64,000 bases of DNA from Lacibacter luteus (lineage in GTDB: Bacteria; Bacteroidota; Bacteroidia; Chitinophagales; Chitinophagaceae): positions 372,001 through 436,000 of the forward strand of contig NZ_SDHW01000002.1 of NCBI RefSeq assembly GCF_004118265.1, written 5' to 3'. Of the stretch, positions 50,482 through 59,459 are shown piece by piece. The notes under the pieces are model-generated. The model saw only the letters and a list, made by a program, of their open reading frames with translations. It was not told the DNA's origin and searched no databases. Within the stretch, counting starts at the first letter, position 1; each line of letters opens with the position of its first letter. The translations under genes were made by a program, and so were the position numbers.

Positions 50482-51363
50482 TTGTACTTTGCCCTCGTGC
50501 AACACATTGAATTTGTTCATAGCGAACACTTTGAAAACAACTATCACCGACACTACGTATCGGGGCCGCTCTCTTTGTTTGTAGACTTTTTCTGGCAAAC
50601 AAAATTCGAACACCTCTGGCAAAAGTATCCGGATGGTTTCAGCGATGTATTATTTCCCAATCTCGGCTACTCTTATCTCATTAATCTTGGTTCGCCCTAC
50701 GAAATGCAGATAGAGCAAAACCGTCAGCACGTTAAAGGCGATGGATTTTTGCCAAGGCTGAATAATATTGAAGCTTTTCATAAACCTGGTAATCTACTGT
50801 TTGGTATTAAGTTTAAAGTAAGCCCAGTTATATTTGAGAAGAAGATAAATTTCTCCGAGTACAGCGGAACAATGTTTCCGTTGAGTTACCTCATCGATCA
50901 GTCGTTGATTAATGAAGTAAAACACAGTCACTCGTTTGAAAAGCGTGTACAGTTATTATCGCAGCAGTACGAACAAATGATTGAGCAGTATAAAGGATCG
51001 TTACAGCCCATGCATATTGTTACAGAAATTCTGCAACAGGCTGCTATTAATAATTCGTTTGAAACTTCGGTTGAAGAGCTTGCTGCCCGATACAATATTT
51101 CATCACGAACATTGCAACGTTACTTCGAAGCAGGAACGGGTGTAAGCAGTAAACAGGCTTTACAGGTATTGCGTATACGCAAAGCGGTAAGTCATATTGT
51201 TTCCCGTCCGCAAACATTTCATTACGGTGTATATAGTTATTACGACTATAGCCATTTTTATAAACACCTGCGTCAGTTTTTACAAAAAGAGAACCTGGCG
51301 CATTTACAACCTCATTTACAACTATTGCAGATTGCACGTAAAAAGCAGGTACAACAGCAGTAG
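50482..51363 (+). CDS. AraC-family transcription regulator
   Basis: About 293 residues. There is no ATG before residue 74; the likely start is TTG at 50482, or GTG at 50497, with an in-frame stop 25 bp upstream. The N-terminal 150 residues form a DUF6597-like sensor (YVSGPLSLFVDFFWQTKFEH, LFPNLGYSYLINLG), and the C-terminus is the AraC double HTH (SVEELAARYNISSRTLQRYF, VLRIRKAVSHIVSRP, YYDYSHFYKHLRQFL). The effector is unknown. The neighbouring desaturase is a candidate target by position only. Confidence 0.87.
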   Translation: MYFALVQHIEFVHSEHFENNYHRHYVSGPLSLFVDFFWQTKFEHLWQKYPDGFSDVLFPNLGYSYLINLGSPYEMQIEQNRQHVKGDGFLPRLNNIEAFHKPGNLLFGIKFKVSPVIFEKKINFSEYSGTMFPLSYLIDQSLINEVKHSHSFEKRVQLLSQQYEQMIEQYKGSLQPMHIVTEILQQAAINNSFETSVEELAARYNISSRTLQRYFEAGTGVSSKQALQVLRIRKAVSHIVSRPQTFHYGVYSYYDYSHFYKHLRQFLQKENLAHLQPHLQLLQIARKKQVQQQ

Positions 51364-51399
51364 TAATATTTTTTTCTTACAGCGGTTTCGGTTTAATCA

Positions 51400-51456
51400 G
51401 CCTCTTCTTCAACAGTAGCAAGTTTTACTTGCAGCTAAAAAAGAAGAGGCTTTTTT
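51400..51456 (+). terminator. Compound Rho-independent terminator
   Basis: GCCTCTTCTT (51400-51409) pairs with AAGAAGAGGC (51441-51450), with an inner GCAAGT/ACTTGC hairpin in the loop, followed by TTTTTT. Ends the AraC gene. Confidence 0.88.
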
Positions 51457-51619
51457 GTGCAAGAATTTATTCCTTCAATTTCTCATTTGAAAAAAAGAGG
51501 GCCGATAAGAATACCAGCCCGTTAAATCAACATGAGAAAAAATGTACTTGGTTATAAGAATGATGATGCTGCTTCACAGCTTTCGTTTGCACGCATCATT
51601 TTCTTCAAGCATCAATTGC

Positions 51620-54079
51620 TTACTGTGCACGTTGGCGTTCCTCCTCGGATGCTGTAGTTCTGCGCCTTGCCTGTTGCACTTTATTATTTCCAAAGCGATA
51701 AGTGAAGCTGAGGTTTGCTACTCGAGTTTCACGATATGCTTTCCAGTATTCGATATAGTTGTTGTAAGTGATGGTACCTTTTGGAAGATTGGTCCAGAAG
51801 ATATCGGTGATGTTGAGACGAACCTGTCCTTTTCCTTTCCATAAACTTTTTTGTACACCGGCACCAACACCCCATTGCGGACGCATCACCATAAATCCGT
51901 ACTGACCGCCTGAATTATAATTTGCAAACAACTCACTCGTCCAACCTTTACCAAACGTAAAGCTGTTGTTCGTGCTTAGGTTAGTAACCACTTTACCATT
52001 ATTCAATGTTGTGCCCGACAGGTTACCATTAAAATGATTATAAAAGATGTTGGCGTTATTCATCATGTTCCACCACTTGTTAATACGAACCGGCGCTGCA
52101 ACAGTTAAACCATAGTAGTCCGATGAAGTAAGGTTAACGGGTATCTGTACAGTAATATTATCATCGCTCGGAATATTCGGGAACGCATCTTTAAAGCGTG
52201 TAATAACAATATTCTGATTGTTCTTTGTTTTACTGTAGCCAAGTGTAAAGTTGATGTTCTTGATGGTGTAGCTCAACTCATAACTCCAGGTAAACTGTGG
52301 AAGCAATGATGGGTTTCCGGTTGAGTACGTTGTTACGTCAATCAGAAACATAAACGGATTCAGTTGCGAATAATTAGGACGATCAATTCTGCGGCTTACA
52401 GATACACCGAGTGTTTGGTCTTCTTTCAACTTATAATTAAAAAATGCACTTGGAAAAAGTTGTGTGTATGAACTGTCCCAACGGACTTCGCCTTTTACCT
52501 GTCTTGTTTTAACGTTGGTATTTTCAGTACGCAGTCCAATCTGCAGATCGAATTTTTTATATTCCTTTTTAAAATTCACATAAGCAGCATTAATGTTTTC
52601 ATCGTAATAAAAATGATTGGTTTTGTTTACATCATTTTCAGGAGTGCCGGTGCTCATATCAAAAAAGCGTGCATCATTATCGGCATGTACAAGGCTGCTT
52701 TTAAAACCGGCATCGATTCTTGCTTTGTTTTTAAACGGATGCGTATAGTCTGCTTTAATTGTTGCGAGGCGGAGAACACCATCCTGTAAACCGTCCAGAA
52801 CATAATCGGGCTGAAGACTGCTGCCATCGAGTTTGTAATACGATGTTGCTACATGCGAGTTGTTATTGATGCCAAAATAACCAAGATCAAGATCTGCTGT
52901 TAACTCCCTCCCTGTACTGTCGAAGCTGTGTTTAATATTAATGTTAGCAACGGCGTTTTTATTTTCGTTATGATTTTTTGATTGTGTGCGGAATGTAAAT
53001 ACGGGTTGTTTATAGGCATCGCTTACAACCGAACTGTTTCGGTTTGCCGGATCGAACATGTTGGCGTTACTGTTGATGACAAAGCCAACTACCGTTTTTT
53101 TCGAAGGAAAGAAATCTGCACCCAAGCGTAGTGTGTGTAAATTACCGGGAATTGTAGTGTAGTTGTTTTTTTCGTCCTTACCTGTAAACTCGCCGCTGTT
53201 TGTAAAGAAGTTTCGGTCGAGCAAGAGATTGTTGAGATTTTTTCGATAGCTATAGTTATAACCACCAAACAGGTTCATTTTTTTATTGCGATGATTAAAA
53301 TTGATACCGCCATTTGCTTTGGGATAAACACCTTGCCCGTATCCTGCAGTAATGCTGCCATTGGTACCAAAGCGTTGATCTTTTTTCATACGTATATCAA
53401 TAATTCCTGCATTACCTGCAGCATCATACTTCGATGAAGGATTGGTGATAAGATCAATTCGTTCAATGGCATTTGCAGGTAAACTGCGTAAATAGTTTAC
53501 GAGGTCGGCTCCACTCATTGGCGATGGCTTTCCATCGATCATAATAATAACACCACTTCGTCCACGCATACTTAAGTTATCGTTTGCGTCAATTAAAATT
53601 CCGGGCGAACGTTCAAGTACATCAAAAGCAGAACTACCTGCATTTACAACACCGTTATCAACGTTCACCACAATGCGATCACCTAAACGTTGTATAAAAG
53701 GTTTCCGTCCTGTTACTTCAATTGTTTTTAATTGTGTTGCAGACGGTTTCATTACAACATCTGCAACAGATGTGCTGAGCTGTTCTTCACTTACTGTTAC
53801 TATCGTTGAAAATTGTTTTTCGTAATTAACAGCACTTGTTCTTATGATGTACGAGCCGCTGGAGATCTGTTCAAGTTCAACAGTACCGCTATTATCGGAT
53901 AATGCAGTTTTTATTAAAGCAGAATCTTTACTGCGTAACAGTTCTGCTGTTGCGTTTGCAAGAGGTTGTTGTTCGTTTGTAAAAATTTTGAATGTAATTT
54001 TTCCACGCACAGAAGTTTGTGCTGTTGTTGTTGCGAAAGACAACAGAGAGATGATAAGGCTAATGGTAAAATTCTTCAT
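51620..54079 (-). CDS. TonB-dependent receptor, outer-membrane beta-barrel family (OMP_b-brl_3 type)
   Basis: About 819 residues starting MKNFTISLIISLLSFATTTA (signal peptide). N-terminal carboxypeptidase-like repeat (VRGKITFKIFTNEQQPLANA), then a plug (IEVTGRKPFIQRLGDRIVVN, GVIIMIDGKPSPMSGADLV, PSSKYDAAGNAGIIDIRMK) and an outer-membrane barrel with VSRRIDRPNYSQLNPFMFLI, the pattern of the outer-membrane beta-barrel protein family distinct from SusC. There is no SusD partner or hydrolase. The substrate is unknown; peptide or metal complexes are typical. The C-terminus is unusually basic and polar (QQARRRTTASEEERQRAQ). Confidence 0.9.
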   Translation of the reverse strand: MKNFTISLIISLLSFATTTAQTSVRGKITFKIFTNEQQPLANATAELLRSKDSALIKTALSDNSGTVELEQISSGSYIIRTSAVNYEKQFSTIVTVSEEQLSTSVADVVMKPSATQLKTIEVTGRKPFIQRLGDRIVVNVDNGVVNAGSSAFDVLERSPGILIDANDNLSMRGRSGVIIMIDGKPSPMSGADLVNYLRSLPANAIERIDLITNPSSKYDAAGNAGIIDIRMKKDQRFGTNGSITAGYGQGVYPKANGGINFNHRNKKMNLFGGYNYSYRKNLNNLLLDRNFFTNSGEFTGKDEKNNYTTIPGNLHTLRLGADFFPSKKTVVGFVINSNANMFDPANRNSSVVSDAYKQPVFTFRTQSKNHNENKNAVANINIKHSFDSTGRELTADLDLGYFGINNNSHVATSYYKLDGSSLQPDYVLDGLQDGVLRLATIKADYTHPFKNKARIDAGFKSSLVHADNDARFFDMSTGTPENDVNKTNHFYYDENINAAYVNFKKEYKKFDLQIGLRTENTNVKTRQVKGEVRWDSSYTQLFPSAFFNYKLKEDQTLGVSVSRRIDRPNYSQLNPFMFLIDVTTYSTGNPSLLPQFTWSYELSYTIKNINFTLGYSKTKNNQNIVITRFKDAFPNIPSDDNITVQIPVNLTSSDYYGLTVAAPVRINKWWNMMNNANIFYNHFNGNLSGTTLNNGKVVTNLSTNNSFTFGKGWTSELFANYNSGGQYGFMVMRPQWGVGAGVQKSLWKGKGQVRLNITDIFWTNLPKGTITYNNYIEYWKAYRETRVANLSFTYRFGNNKVQQARRRTTASEEERQRAQ

Positions 54080-54308
54080 GTGTCCGGTAATTAACAAATA
54101 CTCCGAACCATAAATGAAATACTCAAATAAGATAATTGTGCAGATGCATTGCTGCATCGTGCATGATGATTCGGTTACTCAAATTTGAAGTAAAAACGAA
54201 TACTATCGTAGAGATTAATGACAGAGAGTAAAACGAAAGATACCAGTGGAGAAATGAGTTATCTCCATTGTCAAAAAATTACCTTTTTCTACTAAGTTGA
54301 TGGATTAA

Positions 54309-56177
54309 TTAACGACCCATGTACACCATAAGAATCTGCACATCACTTGGGTTTACACCAGAAATGCGTGATGCCTGCCCGAGTGTACGTGGACGTATTT
54401 TATTAAACTTCTGTAATGCTTCGGTACTTAACGACGAGATCTTATTGTAATCGAAACTGTTTGGAATTTCAAGATTTTCTAACTGGCTCATACGTTGTAC
54501 CAGCTCTTTTTCTTTTTCGATATACACATCGTACTTCACTTGTATTTCTGTTTGCTCAAATATTTCTTTTGTATGAGTTCCTGCAAACTGTTGTAAAGTG
54601 GGTGAAGCTGCAACAAGTTCACTCAGCTGAATACCCGGACGCAACAACAGTTGCAATGCTTTTTGTTTTTGCGTAAGTGGTGCACTGTTATTTTTTTCCA
54701 GAAAAGAATTGATTTCTTCCGGGCCCAATGCTACATCTGCCAATGTTGCTTTTAGTTTTTCAACAGCTTCAAGTTTAGTACGGGTCTTATCCATTCTTTC
54801 CTGCGATGCAAGCCCCATTTTATAGCTCAACTCTGTTAAACGCAGATCGGCGTTATCCTGACGAAGCAATGTCCGGTATTCAGCTCTACTGGTAAACATG
54901 CGATAAGGTTCATCTGTTCCTTTACTGATGAGGTCATCAATCAATACGCCGATGTACGCATCGCTGCGTTTTAGAATAAACGTATCCTGTTCACTTGCTT
55001 TCAGGTGCGCATTAATACCTGCCATTAATCCCTGGCAAGCTGCTTCTTCATAACCGGTTGTTCCATTAATTTGGCCGGCAAAGAAAAGATTCTGGATCTG
55101 TTTTGTTTCTAAAGAATAGGTAAGCTGCGTAGGTGGGAAGAAATCGTACTCAATTGCATAGCCAGGTCGGAACATACGTGCATTTTCAAAACCCACCACC
55201 TTACGAAGCGCTTCGTATTGCACCTGTTCCGGTAATGATGTTGAAAAACCGTTTACATAGATCTCTACAGTATTCCAACCTTCGGGTTCTACAAAAAGCT
55301 GGTGACGCTCACGTTCTGCAAATCGATTGATCTTGTCTTCTATACTTGGGCAATAACGAGGGCCCGTTCCCTGGATCCTGCCCTGATACATTGGGCTTCT
55401 GTCGAAACCGGTTTTAAGAATATCGTGTACCTCAGCACTTGTGTAAGTAATAAAACAGCTGCGTTGTTCTTCGGGCTTTATTCTTGGTACATCCATATAA
55501 GAAAAGCCGGTTATTTCATCGTCTCCCATTTGCTCTTCCATTTTGGAATAATCCAGGCTACGGCCATCGATACGTGGAGGCGTACCTGTTTTTAAACGAT
55601 CACTTTCCAAACCAAGCTCAACAAGTTGTTCGGTTATTCCTGTTGCAGCCTTTTCTGAAATACGACCACCACCCAGTTGCTTTTCTCCAATATGAATAAC
55701 TCCATTAAGAAATGTACCGCTTGTTACAACAACTGCCTTTGCTTTAATTTCATGTCCAAGACCTGTTACGACCCCACAACATCTGCCATCCTTCACTAAG
55801 AGGCTGCGAACCATATCCTGGTAAAAATCAACGTTAGGAGTTTGTTCCAGCATTTCTCGCCATGTTGCAGCAAAGAGCATCCGGTCGTTCTGTGTACGTG
55901 GACTCCACATTGCAGGGCCTTTTGAACGATTAAGCATTCGAAACTGAATCATGCTCTTATCGCTAACAATTCCACTATATCCGCCCAACGCATCTATCTC
56001 CCGAACAATTTGTCCTTTAGCAATACCTCCCATTGCCGGATTGCAACTCATTTGAGCAATTGTTTGCATGTTCATGGTTACCAGCAAAACCTTGCTGCCC
56101 ATATTAGCAGCGGAAGCTGCGGCCTCACAACCGGCATGACCGGCACCTACAACAATAACATCATAATCTGGAAACAT
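54309..56177 (-). CDS. mnmG: tRNA uridine-5-carboxymethylaminomethyl modification enzyme MnmG
   Basis: 622 residues, the usual length. FAD-binding VVGAGHAGCEAA (9-20), the MnmG signatures SCNPAMGGIAKGQIVREIDA, GGRISEKAAT, RLKTGTPPRI, GYEEAACQGLMAGINA and the C-terminal SGVNPSDVQILMVYMG domain. With MnmE it installs the carboxymethylaminomethyl group at the U34 wobble position of certain tRNAs in the cytoplasm. In many genomes mnmG (gidA) lies near oriC with par genes; here parS sites are immediately upstream, in keeping with that. Confidence 0.98.
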   Translation of the reverse strand: MFPDYDVIVVGAGHAGCEAAASAANMGSKVLLVTMNMQTIAQMSCNPAMGGIAKGQIVREIDALGGYSGIVSDKSMIQFRMLNRSKGPAMWSPRTQNDRMLFAATWREMLEQTPNVDFYQDMVRSLLVKDGRCCGVVTGLGHEIKAKAVVVTSGTFLNGVIHIGEKQLGGGRISEKAATGITEQLVELGLESDRLKTGTPPRIDGRSLDYSKMEEQMGDDEITGFSYMDVPRIKPEEQRSCFITYTSAEVHDILKTGFDRSPMYQGRIQGTGPRYCPSIEDKINRFAERERHQLFVEPEGWNTVEIYVNGFSTSLPEQVQYEALRKVVGFENARMFRPGYAIEYDFFPPTQLTYSLETKQIQNLFFAGQINGTTGYEEAACQGLMAGINAHLKASEQDTFILKRSDAYIGVLIDDLISKGTDEPYRMFTSRAEYRTLLRQDNADLRLTELSYKMGLASQERMDKTRTKLEAVEKLKATLADVALGPEEINSFLEKNNSAPLTQKQKALQLLLRPGIQLSELVAASPTLQQFAGTHTKEIFEQTEIQVKYDVYIEKEKELVQRMSQLENLEIPNSFDYNKISSLSTEALQKFNKIRPRTLGQASRISGVNPSDVQILMVYMGR

Positions 56178-56234
56178 GTAAACAACGCTTTTAAGGCTGC
56201 AAAGATAACCTCTAATTAGCTGTTAACAGAGCGA

Positions 56235-56250
56235 TGTTTCACGTGGAACA
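56235..56250. other. parS site (ParB/Spo0J binding), exact consensus
   Basis: TGTTTCACGTGGAACA is the reverse complement of TGTTCCACGTGAAACA, the 16-bp parS consensus used by chromosomal ParB proteins in most bacterial phyla. It lies between mnmG and the CAP-domain gene, ending at the CAP stop codon. Confidence 0.88.
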
Positions 56251-56922
56251 TCAACGACATGCGAAGTCCTGTACCAGAATTCCTTTTCCTGAAGAGAGCT
56301 GAATAAAGGAAAGGCCAATTAGTTGAAACTTAGGATCTAGAATATTAACCCGATGTCCCTTGTCTGGCACAGCATGGTCAATTAATAAAGCAATTAATGC
56401 CTCAAGTCCGTTATAACTTCCATTAAATATATTCTCAGCACCGCAAGTATACTTTCCGGCTGCATGTATCCTTTGCACAAATGTTTTTCCAGATGATGAC
56501 ACATGGCTAATTACACCGTTTCTCTTCTTTAAGTCGAAAGCGTGGAGAGTTGCCATAGCAAACAACCCGGAATCAGGAAGAACAATTGACAGGGACTGAG
56601 GTGCTTTTAAAATATCGGCTTCCAATGAGCCTGTGTATGAAGACTTAGCCTCAGGGAACTGCAGAAGAAACTCTCTCATAACAGTGTTCCAAAACCTTTT
56701 AGGATTTTGTCTGAAGTAATTGAGCCAGTATACCGACTCCTGCTCAACTGGACTTAAGGATTTGTACGAGGAAGAAGCGTTTAAACTTTTTAGTAACGAC
56801 GAATCAACTACTGCCTTGTATGCAAAGGGCTTGTCCTTTAAAGTAAGCACACCCTGCGAAAAGCTTAAACTACTAAATAGGAAGAAACAAGCAAGGAGTA
56901 AAACACGTTTCACGTGGAACAT
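56251..56922 (-). CDS. CAP-domain (SCP/PR-1-like) exported protein
   Basis: 223 residues; signal peptide about 1-23 (MFHVKRVLLLACFFLFSSLS). A CAP domain follows: VYWLNYFRQNPKRFW, ATLHAFDLKKRNGVISH, FVQRIHAAGKYTCGAENIF (conserved His and Glu) and DKGHRVNILDPKFQLIGLSF. Bacterial CAP proteins are secreted; a lipid-binding or peptidase role is debated. Its first codons, ATG TTC CAC GTG AAA CGT, encode a parS half-copy, and its stop abuts the second parS. Confidence 0.88.
   Translation of the reverse strand: MFHVKRVLLLACFFLFSSLSFSQGVLTLKDKPFAYKAVVDSSLLKSLNASSSYKSLSPVEQESVYWLNYFRQNPKRFWNTVMREFLLQFPEAKSSYTGSLEADILKAPQSLSIVLPDSGLFAMATLHAFDLKKRNGVISHVSSSGKTFVQRIHAAGKYTCGAENIFNGSYNGLEALIALLIDHAVPDKGHRVNILDPKFQLIGLSFIQLSSGKGILVQDFACR
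56906..56921. other. Second parS site, inside the CAP gene start
   Basis: CGTTTCACGTGGAACA differs from the exact site at 56235 only in its first base. It overlaps the first codons (MFHVKR) of the CAP-domain gene, so ParB binding and translation of that gene share the sequence. The two sites are 671 bp apart. Confidence 0.8.
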
Positions 56923-56930
56923 AAATAAAT

Positions 56931-57362
56931 CTATTTCAAGTATAAACGCAGATAATGATCTTCCCGTTCCCTCATCTTCTTAATTTGTTGTGAAGACTTG
57001 TCGTTATAACCCACCAGATGAAGACACCCATGAAAAATTACCCGATGAAGTTCTGTTCTGAAGGACACAGCCCCTTGCTTTGCGTTATCCCTAACCCGAT
57101 CAATACTTATATATAATTCTGCCTCTATACCCGATTTTGATCTATTAATTGGAAATGTAATTATGTCAGTATAGTAATCGTGTTGTAGAAAATCCCTGTT
57201 GATCTGTAAGAGCGCCTCGTCTTTACAAAAAATAATATTGAGATTATGGAGCTTGTGTTTTTCCCTCTGAAACAAAAGCCTGATAGCACTTTTTAAAGCA
57301 TTGCGATTAGTGAAGGGGAAGCGAATATCCTGATAAAAAAAATTAACACAGCTCGTTGTCAT
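56931..57362 (-). CDS. ybeY: rRNA maturation endoribonuclease YbeY
   Basis: 143 residues. The metal site is HGCLHLVGYND with His111 and His115; the third His of the usual HGxLHLxGYDH motif is replaced (Asn120-Asp121 then Lys), as often in Bacteroidota, where Asp may complete the site. Other family blocks: IIFCKDEALLQINRDFLQHD, DIITFPI and AELYISIDRV. It trims the 3' end of 16S rRNA and acts in ribosome quality control. It starts 55 bp from the divergent feoA. Confidence 0.92.
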   Translation of the reverse strand: MTTSCVNFFYQDIRFPFTNRNALKSAIRLLFQREKHKLHNLNIIFCKDEALLQINRDFLQHDYYTDIITFPINRSKSGIEAELYISIDRVRDNAKQGAVSFRTELHRVIFHGCLHLVGYNDKSSQQIKKMREREDHYLRLYLK

Positions 57363-57416
57363 ACTTTCAAAATTCGGAAAGATTCAGTTAGCGATTGCGG
57401 TAACTTTGCATCGAAT

Positions 57417-57650
57417 ATGAAAAGATTATCGGAACTAGCACCCGGACAAAAAGCAATCATTCATTCTTTTGAAAACGACGAAATTTTTCTTAAGCTCATG
57501 GAAATGGGATGTGTTCCAGGTGAAGAAGTGTTAATGGAAATGCAAGCACCGCTTGGAGACCCAATTAGTATAAAGGTTGCCGGCTACCAACTTAGTTTAA
57601 GACTAGAAGAAGCTGAAAGTATTCTCGTTGACACAAATAAAAACCAGTAA
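57417..57650 (+). CDS. feoA: FeoA-like iron transport accessory protein
   Basis: 77 residues with the SH3-like FeoA fold: LSELAPGQKAIIHSF, LKLMEMGCVPGEEVLMEMQA, PLGDPISIKVAGYQLSLRL. In the ferrous iron system FeoA binds FeoB at the inner membrane; no feoB is present here, so FeoB is encoded elsewhere or this is a stand-alone FeoA-domain protein. It is 11 bp before nadD and co-transcribed with it. Confidence 0.92.
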   Translation: MKRLSELAPGQKAIIHSFENDEIFLKLMEMGCVPGEEVLMEMQAPLGDPISIKVAGYQLSLRLEEAESILVDTNKNQ

Positions 57651-57661
57651 TTCACCTAATT

Positions 57662-58252
57662 ATGAAAACGGGTTTATATTTTGGCTCCTTTAATCCAATT
57701 CATAATGGCCACTTAATTATTGCACAGCACGTATTAAATGAGACTGATTTAGAGCAGATCTGGTTTGTTGTTTCGCCACAAAATCCTTTCAAACAACAGA
57801 AAACACTACTTAACGAATACGATCGGCTTTATCTTGTAAACCTGGCAGTTCAAAAAGCAAACAACTTTAAAGCTGTAGACATTGAGTTCAATCTACCAAA
57901 GCCTTCGTACACGGTCAATACCCTCGCCTATTTACAAGAGAAATATCCACAACATCAGTTTGCGATAATTATGGGAAGCGATAGTTTGCAAAACTTAGAT
58001 AAATGGAAAAACGCAGAAACCATAATGCAAAACTTTCCCATTTATGTATACACAAGACCGGGCTTTCCTGCACAACAATCGCTCGTGAAAGAATTACACT
58101 TTCTGAAAGCGCCTTTGCTTGAAATTTCGGCTACACATATCCGTGAGTTAATTCACTCTGGGAAATCGATTAAATACTTAGTCCCTGAAGAAGTGTGCGA
58201 AGAGATCGAAAAAGCGGGTTACTACAAACTAAAAAATCCATCCAAGCAATAA
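57662..58252 (+). CDS. nadD: Nicotinate-nucleotide adenylyltransferase NadD
   Basis: 196 residues. Nucleotidyltransferase T/HIGH-type motif [10 protein letters not shown] (8-17), [29 protein letters not shown] and the C-terminal [10 protein letters not shown]. It adenylates nicotinate mononucleotide in NAD biosynthesis. Directly behind feoA; its 3' end overlaps the convergent chromate transporter gene by 24 bp. Confidence 0.96.
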   Translation: MKTGLYFGSFNPIHNGHLIIAQHVLNETDLEQIWFVVSPQNPFKQQKTLLNEYDRLYLVNLAVQKANNFKAVDIEFNLPKPSYTVNTLAYLQEKYPQHQFAIIMGSDSLQNLDKWKNAETIMQNFPIYVYTRPGFPAQQSLVKELHFLKAPLLEISATHIRELIHSGKSIKYLVPEEVCEEIEKAGYYKLKNPSKQ

Positions 58253-59446
58253 ACATACAAAGGCAATTACCGGTGGTGGAATTTTGGTAGTTGCTAATAA
58301 TACAGTTGTTGAAAAAATTACAATCAGATTCAGGTAGCTGATCGTTTTCAGTTCTAAAATTGAAATATCTCTTGCCACATAAAAAGCAGAAGCAACCATT
58401 AATCCAACTGTTGCAGCCTTTATTCCTTCGAGTGACCGATAAACAACATTGTATTTTTTTAGATTATTCCATATAGGATAAAAGAATAATACAAGTAAAA
58501 GGCTCGGTAGAAAAATTGCCACGGCGCCAATTGCAATTCCTGCAATCTGACTTTCTTTACCCAAATCCCGCATAGCCATTCCGCCCGTGTATGATGCCAT
58601 TGAAAATACAGGTCCTGGAACTCCTTGTACAAACCCCGCACCGGTTAACAATTCTTCTCCAGTCATATACTGTGTTTTCTCCCGAATAACAAATTGTTCA
58701 TACATCATAGGCACTAATACTTGCCCACCGCCAAACACCAGGCTACCAAAACGGTAAAAATTTTCAAACAAGTTAAAAGCCCTTCTATTCTCCCACTCTT
58801 GTTTACGTGCTGTTTCGCTTAAAAAACCTGCAAGAATAAAAACAATGGCGAAAACCCAAATATTTGTCCACTTGATCTTTCTGTGTTTAACTTCCTTTTG
58901 GGGTTGCCCTTTGTTACCGAAATTTGTAACGACTCCGCCAATAACTAATATAATCGGAAACACCCAAGGTGTCTTAATAAAGAAATAAACAGCAAACGCT
59001 GCAACAATCATAATGACCCGGGTAATATTATTTTTAATTGCCGTCTTATAACTATGCCATGTGGCATATATTAAAAAACCAACCGCCATTGGCTGAAGGA
59101 ACTTGAAAATATCTGTATGTAAAGTGCGTTTATCCAGATAGTGTACAAAAAAAGAAAGCCCGCCCATAATACAACATGCGGGTGCAATCCATATTAGTAA
59201 AGTAACTAATGCAAGCGGAAGACCACCACGCTTGTATCCAATTAGTGTAATGGTTTGAGTTGAACTGGCCCCTGGTAACAACTGACAAAAGGCAAACAAA
59301 TCGGTTAGCTCCTGCTCGGTCAAGTCTTTACGTTTTTTTACAAAAACTTTCATTAACATTCCAATGTGGCCTTGTGGTCCACCAAAGGCTGTGAGCGTAT
59401 ACAACAGTACCGCTTTTAAGAAGGGAATGTGTCGAATAAATTTCAG
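58229..59446 (-). CDS. chrA: ChrA-type chromate efflux transporter, CTG start proposed
   Basis: About 405 residues of a long-chain CHR transporter: two homologous halves, the first with [15 protein letters not shown] and [20 protein letters not shown], the second with [20 protein letters not shown] and [20 protein letters not shown]. These pump chromate out across the inner membrane. The first in-frame ATG/GTG/TTG is TTG at 59404, which would remove conserved N-terminal residues; the frame reads [20 protein letters not shown] from 59443, and CTG at 59446 fits the family start. Either CTG is used or an ATG has been lost. Confidence 0.88.
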   Translation of the reverse strand: MKFIRHIPFLKAVLLYTLTAFGGPQGHIGMLMKVFVKKRKDLTEQELTDLFAFCQLLPGASSTQTITLIGYKRGGLPLALVTLLIWIAPACCIMGGLSFFVHYLDKRTLHTDIFKFLQPMAVGFLIYATWHSYKTAIKNNITRVIMIVAAFAVYFFIKTPWVFPIILVIGGVVTNFGNKGQPQKEVKHRKIKWTNIWVFAIVFILAGFLSETARKQEWENRRAFNLFENFYRFGSLVFGGGQVLVPMMYEQFVIREKTQYMTGEELLTGAGFVQGVPGPVFSMASYTGGMAMRDLGKESQIAGIAIGAVAIFLPSLLLVLFFYPIWNNLKKYNVVYRSLEGIKAATVGLMVASAFYVARDISILELKTISYLNLIVIFSTTVLLATTKIPPPVIAFVCLLLGWIF

Positions 59447-59459
59447 GGTTACGTATTTA

